Assembly: GCA_030867875.1 (NCBI GenBank)
Contig: JAOWCC010000577.1
Coordinates: 92,423,740 to 92,487,739, forward strand
Source: Actinernus sp. WN-2022
Taxonomy: Eukaryota > Cnidaria > Anthozoa > Actiniaria > Actinernidae
Direction: 5' to 3'
DNA length: 64,000 nt
Position numbers and translations under genes: made by a program. Below, in pieces: positions 22,797-34,700 of the stretch; within the stretch, counting starts at the first letter, position 1; the number at the start of each line of letters is the position of its first letter. The notes below the pieces were generated by a model. The model saw only the letters and a program-made list of their open reading frames with translations, was not told the origin of the DNA and did not search any database.

Positions 22797-25700
22797 CTAA
22801 AAGACAAAAACAACAGTGCTCGAAGCTGCGACCATTTTACTCGCAATAGAGGGAATCGGCTAACGCTGTTCAGATCATGTGACGTAAACCGACGTTACTC
22901 TGGAGAATTGACTCTTTGAAAATTATTTTTATTCAGATAGGCATGACTGCATTATGATGAAAAAGGAATAATTCCCCAGAGTAGCATCTGTTTACATCAC
23001 ATGATCTGAATTGGGTAGCAACAGAGTTAGCCGATTCCCTCAATGGCGACTTGGCAGGGTTGACGCCAGGCAAAACTAGAAATGGGGGTCAGAAAACGGG
23101 GGGAAATGTTGGAGGCTCCAAGGGTGAGCATGTTTATATTGTAACCCAGTGAGTCACATCCAGTGGCTAAATGTAATCGGGTCTTAATATAAGAGGGAAG
23201 GGAGTTGGGGCAGTCTGATTGGGGGGAGGGGGTAGTTCCTTGGTATTTGGGGGGAGGGGCTTAACTGAATGCAGTATGTCTGACATCACAAGCTTTTGTA
23301 TGTTTTCTTCAAACGATTTTGAAATACGCTACTGTAAAAGCATCAAACTTTCTTTTACTTTTTACTGTCAAGAAATAAACCTTTTTCACTTGGCTCGATG
23401 TTGTCCCATTTCAGATCACGTGACAATCCCCTTGTGTATTGTTTTTTTTACAACAACCGCCAATTTTCTCGCAATCTGATTGGCTAATTTTCATATGCAA
23501 TATTTTAACAGACGCGCGGCCGGCTTTCGAAGCGGGCTTTGCAGAGATTTGTGAATTCAGGTTGTGTACACATCTGTTCCAAAAATCAAGAAAATGAGGA
23601 TTTTGAAAGCATTTCATCACTGGGAAAAGTTAATCGGTGAGTCAAACTTCCTTGTGTGGTGCCATTCGTCAAAATTTGAGCTCTCTCTCGAGTCGAACAA
23701 AGCATTTTCGGCTAATTTGTGATCGACTTTGTGACAAGTTCGACCGATCTTTTAGAACTAGAACTGAGAAATGGTCTTGAATTAAATACATAATCTTCTA
23801 GTTCGTGATTAAAATCTCTTATTCAGGATATTTACATAACGTTCTTAAGTAGAAACAAACAGTTTAGAGTAGCTTCGGTATTTTTCTAGAGTTCGGGAAA
23901 GCATAAAGACGTGTTTACGTTTTGGACTTTTCGACTCGAAAGGCAGTTTCTACACACTCATTTGAAGCTAAAAGTGTTTTGTTGTTGTAAAAAACAGACG
24001 CCTCGTGGATCCACAGCTATTTTGGCCATGTTATGACGAAAATCATTGTCAATATTAGGACAGACACATAAAAAACTAACTTCAATTTGTTAAATTTCTG
24101 GTTAACGCACGAGGCGATACATTGATATGAAAATACTTCGGACAAAGATTATCATTCCCGAAAGATTTGAAATGAGGCAACGTTAAGCCAAGCAAAAAAA
24201 GACGAAGAGGAAAATTCGACTTTAATATAGCTTCCATTCTGCCGTGCGTCGTGCTCTTATAGATACGCAAATGACGTCACAACGTGAAGAGAGGAAGTGC
24301 GCCACGAGACGAGTGACGTAACTGATGTTCTCTTATAGATACGCAAATGACGTCACAACGTGAAGAGAGGAAGTGCGCCACGAGACGAGTGACGTAACTG
24401 ATGTTCGATCATCTGTGCATCAATAAGAGGGCAGACGCACGGCAGCATGGAACCTATTTGTTTTATATAATAATCACAAACTAAAAACTATGAAAATATC
24501 CAGTCAAAACGAGTTGAGAAATTGGTTGCGCGCTCATGACGTCATCCATGTGTGTCCTGACAACAAACGGCTCTTGACCAATCAGAGCATATATAATTAA
24601 CAAATAAATGTCATTGTGCCGTGTATTTGTTCTATAATAGATGCACAGATGACGTCACGTGACGAGTAAAAACAAGTACGCCACGTGATGCAATCAAGGA
24701 ACATTTGTGACGTCATCTGTGTAACTATAAGAGGACAGACCCCATCATGACATCTATTTGTTTTATACAATAATCAGCCAAAACGTGACGTCATCTGTGC
24801 TATGTACCACAACACACCGCGGCACAACGTTATGCTCCGCTGACCGAAAGAACGAAGGTTCTGGAAGTTCAAATAAAAGTTTCGAGGGCTTGAACTTTTT
24901 TTAAGAAAACATAAACCTGTTTAAGTAATGGTTCACGTAAGAACGATAGCACCAACGGCAAAGGAATGCAGTGAGGTGTTCATTTTGTATTGTTAAAACT
25001 CTTGATTTGATTGGTTTAAACATAAAAATCGTCCAATAAGTAAGAGAGAAGTATCATTTCCTCTGATTTTGTTAAAGCTTGATGAAATGATTTACATGGT
25101 GGTTCCATATGTCGTTTAGAAAGACAATTGTATGCGAGGAACCTTATCAAATGTGCCAGTTTCGTAGCTTTTGTGTTCGGCAATTCCTATTGGTTGGAAA
25201 ATAATTGCCTCATTAAAATGGAATGAAACAAGCACTTTCTACAAATTGAAACTTTATTTCATAATATTCATTCCTATCGCCCAGTGTGTCTATATTCTAC
25301 AACACACGAGAATCCTATGTGAGGGAGGCTCAATGCCGCAGAACAATGGATTTTACATGAACCATATCTTAAAGTCTTAGCCTGAATTTCAGCCGTCTCC
25401 TCTGGTTCGTTCCTCCCGAAAGAGACGTCTGAATCCAATCGCCGATAATGCCGTCCAGTGACGTCACTACCAGAAAACCTGGTAGTGATCTTTGATTGGT
25501 TCATATTTTATAATTTCGCATAATTATCATAAGTAACTCTTCAGAGAAGACGGCAGGATTTTTTGTTTCTGTTTTGGACTCGCGATGGTCGATCGTTGAT
25601 GAGTTTCATTGGAGTACTTGTCTTTGGAAAAGACCTTAAATTCGTAAGGAAAACAACTGGAAATGGATTGAAAGTGTCCTGCAAAATAACCGGCCGGCTG

Positions 25701-28700
25701 TCCTGTAAACCTGTACGTTTTTTCACGTCGCCAGTCGCGTTCGCGAGGTTGTTGACAATCGATTAATTCGTCAAACCGTCGCTACTCTCTTCAAGGAACT
25801 GTTCTTTCCCGTAAGAGTCTTCGAACTTCTTTGTCAATTCTCCAAATGTCTTTCGATGCTTTTCTGCTGCATTATTTACAAAGGTAATCTCTCCCTGTCT
25901 CGAACCGAACGGCAGATCGAGAGACGTTGAGACTTTACTACTAAACGGAACTGAGACGAAGGCCTCAAATGTTACTGAACGATTTGTTGCTTCAAAAAGG
26001 TTTTCAGAGCATACATTTAAGAGGCACCTGAGAAGCAAATGGGATGTAGATAGGTAGGGTCTTAATTTTGACATAATCTAAAATAATTTCTCAAGGCGAG
26101 AGCTTTGTTTTTGTGACCCAACGAACTCTTTACAGCCGCCGTGGCAGTTTTATTTGCATATATTAAAATTTTAATCCGCTTTAACGTCACTGGACGGCAT
26201 TATTGACGTCTAGCTCTCTCGGGAGGAACGAACCGGAGGAGACGGCTGAAATTCAGGCTATTAGTCTTAGCTTAAAGTAGTTTTGCCGTTTTTGCCCAAA
26301 AAAATCACATACGTACCTAAAATGAGAAACAAGGGTTCTTTCCGTTTGGGCGGGAAACTGGCGGGGCGCACGCGCACGCGGCTCATCAAAAGTGCATACG
26401 CATGACGTTTTGCTGCGGTACGGATAGCACCACACCGCGGCAAAACGGTATGCTCCGCTGGCCAAAAGAACGAAGGCTCTGCTATCAAATACAAATTACC
26501 GAGGTTTTCAACTTTTTTAGTAAATAATTTTATAACTTAGTAAACTCACAGTGAATTACAAATTAAGAAAACTTCAACCTGTTAAAGTCTTAGGCTTAGC
26601 TTTTAAGTAGTTTTCTTATTTTTTGACAAAACAGTTCACAAATGGATACTTTTAAGCAAAAATTTTAAAATCACTGTTGTTTCATTTCAGTTTTCGCGGG
26701 AAACTGGGGGCGGCCGCGCGCCGACAAGGAATAGCAAATACGCATGCGCGTAACGTTTTGCCGCGGTGTGGGATAGCACATGGCTACCGACTAATCAATC
26801 ACTACTGAACTGCTTCCTGTCTCGTGAAACCCGATCTGTCCCTTTGCAGCGACACTAAAGAAACGAAAATAGTTTTTAAATTGGGCTTCCTGTGTTTATG
26901 CAAATGAACACGTACCTCGGCTCGCGAAACCACAATACGTATCAAGACTGCGTCATTGGTACCAGCCCCTTTCATGGACTTCCAGACACGGTCAGCAAAA
27001 TACTCGGCTGGGTGACGGGCACACTGCACTGTTGGAATGAAATAAAGTTGGTGTGACGTATTGTGTACACAGCTTCCCCATAATCATTCTAAAATTCATT
27101 AATAATTCATAAGGGCACTAGCCAATCACGTGTGCTGAATGACACCACGTGATGGCCTCTATACCTCAGTATAGACACTGATTAATAAAACATCAGTATC
27201 TTTATATCAGTGATATAAAACTGATTAATAAAACATGATTTTTTCCCAAGTTTTTTTTCAGTTTTATATCACAGATTGATATAAAACTGATATATAATAT
27301 ATGTTTTATTACTCAGTTTTATATCACTGATATAAAGACACTGATGTTTTATCAATCAGTGCTTGCTCCCAAACTGCCAGTCGAAAGTTCAATGACATGG
27401 GAACTCAAACACGAACGCTCCCAAGATCACTGTTATGTCAATGCAACCGGACCATCAATGTGGGACAATTATTTTACTACGTACTCTAACTGCGCAAGTC
27501 AGTATGCACAATATAGCTGTAAACAAGAAATGTCATCAATTAAAATTATCCTTTAGAAGTAACATTTTAGAAGTCAGCTATAAAATTCATATCCATGTTA
27601 TGTCGTCTACTGCAGCTCGGACCTATATCTATCGATATAACACAGTCACTCATTTTATAACTATCACTTGAACCTCAGTAAACTTCTTTGCAATATCGAA
27701 AGTGGCAAATGAGTGTTTATTTTTAAGTAGAAAAACCAACCAATTTCCATAGTATGGAAAAGCCATGGAAACCTGAATTAACATAATTTCAACAAATTAG
27801 AAAATATGGAAATATGGAGAGTAAGAAAGTCGGTTAGACTTCACTGTTCTGTAGGTCGTATACTATTGGACTTCACTGATAAAGAATGCCATTGTTTTAG
27901 GGTTAGGGTTTGTATTGTTTTAGGGGTAGGCTATTGTTTAGGTAACCAATAACATTTCAGGTTGCAAACAGTGAAGTCTGTCCCACGAAAGTATGGAGGG
28001 TACGAAAGTATGGAGGGTACGAAAGTATGGAGAGTACGGAAGTATGGATAGTACGGAAGTATGGAGAGTACGACAGTATGGAAGGTATGAGACTAGAGAG
28101 AGTACGGAAGTATGGAGAGTACGACAGTATGGAGACTACGAAAGTATGGAGAGTACGGAAGTATGTAGAGTACGAAAGTATGGAGTACAAAAGTATGGAG
28201 AGTGGGTACGAAAGTATGGAGGGTACGAAAGTATGGAGAGTACCGAAAGTATGGAAGGTATGAGACTAGAGAGAGTACGGAAGTATGGAGAGTACGACAG
28301 TATGGAGACTACGGAAGTATGGAGAGTACGGAAGTATGCAGAGTACGAAAGTATGTAGAGTACGAAAGTATGGAGTACAAAAGTATGGAGAGTGGGTACG
28401 AAAGTATGGAGGGTACGAAAGTATGGAGAGTACGAAAGTATGGAGGGTAAGAAAGTATGAGAGTATGAAAGTATGGAGAGTGGGAGAATGGGAATATCGA
28501 TTTCCATGGTATTTCCATACTGCGGAATGTTCTTTTCAGTGAGCCCTGGGCTTATACAACATGATCTCGAGGCTAAAATTACGATTATCATTAACAGTCA
28601 AATCGCTTTAAAGTAATGATAATCATAATTCTTAAAACCAGTCAAGGATAAAGATAAAGATTTGTCACATTCAGCACGATGGTAGACCCGCTTAGCATAG

Positions 28701-31700
28701 TAGTCATGATGTCTGCACTAAACAGAAAGGGTTACGAGTTCGAGCCCCAGTAGAACCGCTCGAAACAACTTTCTCTCGTTTACCTTCTTGCCTTGTTTAC
28801 CTGTGAACCTAGCTCTAGGTGAGTGAGAACCAGTCATTTACCCGTGAATGCATCCGATGGTTAGGGTTCGTTTTGTTCGGGTTAGGATGTCTTAGAATTA
28901 TGATTATCATTACTTTCAAGCGATTTGACAATTAATGATAATCATAATTCTAAAGTTCTAGAACTTTAGTAGTTTCACAAAAAATGGCAACTACCAGGCT
29001 CATATCCAGTCCCCTTTCTTATTCTTGCTGTTTTTGGTGGTTGGGTGGGGACTGGGCAAAATAGCAACCGAGTGGAGAATTTCAAGAAAAAAGATGAAGT
29101 ACAAGGCTGGAAAAGAAATAACGTTAGACCTTACAAACATACAAATGGATCTTTCTTGTGAAGCTAGTCATTACCGATGCACTTGAATCCAGCTTTCACG
29201 TCGCCAGACATTTCACGGTCGATGCTGTTCAGAATATCACGTTGAGAGATCTAGAGGACGAAATGAACACCATGTTTATAATATAACTGCACATCGAAAT
29301 TAGTAAGTTTACCAAGTTTCGGGCGTTTCTTTGGATCTTTAATTACCCTGTGGAAAACTTTCAAGTCACAGAAATAAGAAACATTTGTATGGATTGGTGG
29401 GATGGGGATGTTTGTCCCTCTAATCTACACAAACATTTCTTATTTTGCAATTTTTGCAAGCTAGCTATCCAGTTTCTATAGACCTTATGCAATAATAGTT
29501 TTTATTTCATTGGACAACAATGACCACATGAGGAAGTCAACCTTGTCAGATTAAACAGCATGCGAAAATAAGTAATCCTGTGAAATTTGAGTGTCATAGC
29601 TTTCATTGCTACAGAGTAATTAGGGTTTGAATTAAGAGAGTTTTGTATGAAATAAGTCAGCCATGGCCTTACCAGCCTCGTTTTCATGTTTTCTCAAATG
29701 CTAATAACTCTGGAACCAATTGTTATAAAACTATTAAACTACATACTGTCAACAACTTCTTGCTGCTCTTTCGGGTGTCTGTATCAATTTTTCTGTATTT
29801 CTTTAAATTCAGAATTTATGCTAATTATGCCACGCCTTTTTGCATACACTACCCTGGCTCTCCACCGACTTTTCAGATCAATTATGGTTTGAGTAATAGA
29901 AACAAGTCCGCAGACAAATGGGAAGCCCACCTTAACATACTCATCAAAGGTGGCTCTCAGCTGTAGAAAGTTCCTGCTGGCAAGTACAACGTTGAAACGA
30001 GACTCATCGGTTCCCCACTTCTTCTCCCCAGCCTGATAAAGAAAATGTTTAGATGATATTGCTGCTGCTGCTGTTGTTGTAACTACTGCTACTACTACTG
30101 CTACTACCACTGCTACTACTACTGCTACTACCACTACTACTTTCAATGATAATAGTAACAATAATGCTTCTGCTGCTACTACTGCTATTGTTGATACTAC
30201 TAGTACTGCTGCTGCTGCTACTACTGCTGCTACTACTACTACTGCTATTGTTGATACTACTAGTACTGCTGCTGCTGCTGCTACTACTGCTGCTATTACC
30301 ACTACCACTTCCAATGATAATAACAATAATGCTGCTGCTACTACTACTGCTATTGTTGATACTGCCAGTACTGCTGCTGCTGATAGTACTGCTGCTAGTA
30401 CTGCTGCTGCTACTACTACTTAGTACTGCTACTGCTACCGCTGCTGTCATTACTGCCACTACCACTGTGGCTACTGCTACTGCTGCTACTGCGACTGCTT
30501 ACTACTGCTACTGCTTACTACTGCTGCTTCTACTACTACTACCACTATCACTACTACTGCTACCACTTCTACTGTGGCTTACAAATAATAAGAAAACTAG
30601 GGAAGGATCTAGGTCATGTCCCTGGGTGCACCAGACACTCTGTTTCCCCCTCCCAGGCCCTAGAAAAAGAAATGCTCATGAAAAACAAGGTAATCATGAC
30701 CCCCTACAGTGCACTAAAATGCAACTCAGAGAAACAACAATTTCATATTATTTCCTACAGGGATAGACCCACACTTTCCCAAACCCTTCTGACAGAACCC
30801 ACCCCCCACCCTTTTTTTTTTCCTGGATCCTGCCTGTGATAGCAGTAATGACATTGAATAATAGAAAAACATTGGCAATGTGGTCTTTTTCTTATTAACA
30901 TCACTTTGCTGTCATTCAGTGTTTACCTTGAAAAGATCTTGAGCTTCCTTTGTTGCTTTGGCCATGTCAACAGTATTAGACTCATCACGATTGCCCTAAA
31001 AGTCACAAATAACATATCAAAAATATTCCAATTTTACATTCGAAAATTACTGTTGGTCGTGATGAGGGTAGACTATGATTGGATGAAACTACCCTCTCGC
31101 ACAAAACCTGTTGGAACACCTGCTTTTGCTAAAAAGTCACCACAAAATTCTGATCTCACCCTTCCCATACATGTAGTTCAACATTGTTTTTCGAGTTCAG
31201 TAGATTAAACTGAATGGGAAAATGGGCCTTGTCAACATTGAAGGGGAGAGGAGGGGTACATGAACATTGACAAAAAGTGTAGCTAATTATCTACTCAGTG
31301 GTATAAAAGTCAAACAAGGTACTATGTATGCTAACTGCCGTGGGGAGCAAGTAACAGCTGACGTTTCGAGCACTAGCCCTTCCTCAGAGCTCTGACGAGG
31401 GGCTAGCGCTAGAAAAGTCAGCTGTTACTCGCTCCCCAGGTCACTTAGCATACCTCAATTGACTGTTAGTTGATCATACCAGTGTTTATCTTCCCTGCCG
31501 ACACAGATCAAAACTAGTTTTTACAGTGGATAACATTGTCCACCCTTTGTGTAAGCGGATCCTAGTGACTTTTATCACTTAACATTCACCCAATCAGAAA
31601 GTACCGATTCTGACTTGTATATATAATAATGAACTACACTACTTGTTCTAGTTTCGAGGGCAGTCATTATAAATAAAAAAGTTAAAAACGAAAATGGAGC

Positions 31701-34700
31701 CTGGTGTCTCCCACTTTTAATCTGTCCTAGACACTCATAGGTTTCTCTTCTTTCTGTCTTGTCCCCTTTTTTCTCGTATATAATCGTACTATTTACCTAC
31801 ATAGCACTTAGGACCTTCAAGTGGCTCATTTTAAACATCCATGTGCTTTCTGAGAAAGAATTGGAATTTATGTTGGTTTTTTGAGGAGGGAGGAAAACTG
31901 AAGAATGTACCCGGAGAAAAACCCTCGAAGCAAGGGAGAGATAACAAACTCAACAGGGAACTCACGTGATGTCAAGTCTGGTGACCTGAGTCACAGAGGT
32001 GAGAGGTGAACACTTTGACCACTCGGCCACTCTTGGTCCCACCCTCCCTAGATGTGTTTTATCCCCTCTCTCCAACTCCCCCCCCCCCCTATCCTTGTCC
32101 CCTCATTCCTCTGCTCATCACCTCCCCCACATATTCTTTATAGACACAACTGTACTGTTGTTCTCAGTATCTCCACCCGCTCCAGGCTGGGTCCTACACT
32201 AACCTGACACATGGACACTAGAAGCCTCTTGAAGTGTCCACTCGTCTCACTGACACAGTCCTTCTCAAGGTCACGCTTGTAGTCTGAATGGGAAAACATA
32301 ATGTTTTATGAAACTTTGGGATACAATTTTCTCTCAGGGCCCTGGAAATTTTTAAACAGACATGTTGAGGAATCTTTATGACCTCTAATTTGCATAATTT
32401 GGTAGATAAATATTATCTGTAGAGGGGAAACTAATGCTACCACATGAAAGACCACATTAAAACTAGTAATCGTGTTCAGTTTTAGAGCAATGTGGAGAAT
32501 TGCTGTTGAGTTATAGGCATTTCCAATGCAGATTACTATTATTATTATTATCTAATTTCTTATTTTCAGGTGTAGTTATTGTTCAGGGTTGTCACCCATC
32601 AGGGAAAAAAATCGTGACTTCCGTTTTCACTGACCAGAAAACAATTTTCACTGGCCATAACAAGACTGTTCAACATCCCTCATCCAAAACAAAAGTCATT
32701 TATATCAAAACCTGTAGCTTCCCCTCACAGACACTTTGAGGTATGACTAGGGGCCGTCGTGGCACCCTGAAAATAAAATTCTGACTTTGACAAGAAATTT
32801 AGAACTTCCCTGACTTTACCCTGACTTGACAAGAGATTTAGAAAAATTTCCCTGACCAGATGTAAAATTCCCTGACTTTGACAAGAAATTTACAATTTCC
32901 CTGACCAGATGCAAAATTCCCTGACTGTGGCAGTCCTGTTATTGTTATTTTTCTTGACCAATAAAAGAACGATACCACAGGCCTCTGTCTAGACCGAAAC
33001 ATGCTCCATCGATAACCCAATAACCCATGTTCAGTTGTACAAACCCTTTGTTTATGAGTCATGTCACACAAAAAGATGGCCCAGTTTGTTGTTTTGTGAT
33101 TGGACGATTGCTATTGGAAATAAGGAAAAACCAAAGTAGATTATGTGATCACTCGTACAAGATTGATTGTGTGATATATAGCACTTGCTAGAATCACTTT
33201 CCCCCGCAATATTCCTTGCCTTCTTGGCCTGCTTGCTTCACTAGTTTTAGTTTGTTGTTGTTAAAAACAAAATATTTATTCACGTTAACTAGTTTCCTGT
33301 GGTATAATGTATAGTTATAGTCCTCTTAATTACCACACCTTTTTCATCATCTGATGGTCAACATTTGTTGTGGATTCACTCGTATTCACTCACTTTTTTT
33401 CCTTGTGCATAACCTTGTTCTTGTATTTGGTCCTGTGTGTACTTTTGTATATTTAGTTTTGTATAATTGTGTATCTGTATATTTATTTGCATGCTTCTAT
33501 ATGGTGACCAAATTATGTTTAACCTAATCAACCTATTCCTAATTGACCTCGTAAAATCCACAACAATTTGACCAAACAATGGTGCAAAATTAAAGGTGCC
33601 AAATAAGGACATACCTCAGTAAACTATCATAAATGTGTCAAATAATCAATGTCAAAGTCTCACTAGTTTTATTTGGTAACTATAATAAGGCAAAATAATC
33701 TCCCATTATTTTGCTCTAAATTACAATATTATTTGTCACAGACCACCTTTTTGCTTGATGCAACCCATATAATAAAATGCCATAAAATATTTAATTAGTT
33801 TATCAATAGCTTCGGGTCAGCATGGAATACTTACACTCTTTGTATGCAAATTTGATGGCTTCAATTTCCTAGAACACAATTTTTGGACTAAAATTACTAC
33901 CTGCAAGATGCATCCTGACAAATCATGAAGTGAATCAGCTACATTGAAATTTAGAGCAGTATTTGATTGGGTGTTGTAAAAGCAAAACCAAAGTTATCAC
34001 CATAGTTAATAGAGTGGAATGGTTAGGAAACCCGGCAAACTTCAAAAGGGTTAACAAAGGCGCTGCAATTTAGGTTGGAAGGGGTAAGACAAAAGATTGT
34101 GCACGATCATAGTTCATTAGCGTCCCCTGAACGACTGGGTTTCCTAACCATTCTCACACGTTTCTATTGGCTGATTCATTAACATGTTGGAATTTCTATT
34201 GTGTTTTGTGCATGGTAGTGGTTGAAAAAAGCTAACAAAGCCCTATAACAAAGAAGGTCGCTGGGTTTCCTAACCATTCCACTCTATTAACTATGTTATC
34301 ACAGAGCCAATCACAGGAGAATGTAAAATGCAATGAGCCAATCACAGGAGCATGTAAAATGCAATGAGCCAATCACAGGAGCATGTAAAATGCAATGAGC
34401 CAATCACAGGAGCATGTAAAATGCAATGAGCCAATCATGAACTGAAGTAATTCGGGATTGGTTTTACTTCAACCAATCTTTAGAAAATGTGAACACAATT
34501 GTGAATAACTCTTGCTACAGTGTAGATCTAAAATGAAAATTGATTGCATGGCAGACCAAAACAATATTTATAGTTTCAGTTTACAATATTTAGTTTTAGT
34601 TTAGAAATAGATTGGCTGATAATTACAAAAATTCAGAGCTAATAGAAAAGCTAAGCAAAAATAAATTTAAACCAAAGTAATCACCAAATTACTTTCACCA

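Noticed and set aside
27985..28487. CRISPR-like array of direct repeats
   Set aside because: Units are contiguous 17-bp repeats without unique spacers, and this is an animal gene intron.
27957..28591. Long frames on both strands with [14 protein letters not shown] or [14 protein letters not shown] repeats
   Set aside because: Translation of the 17-bp minisatellite in every frame; no start context or conservation.
30146..30766. 206-codon poly-Leu frame and opposite poly-Ser/poly-Val frames
   Set aside because: Products of the trinucleotide tract; all three frames are open because the repeat lacks stops.
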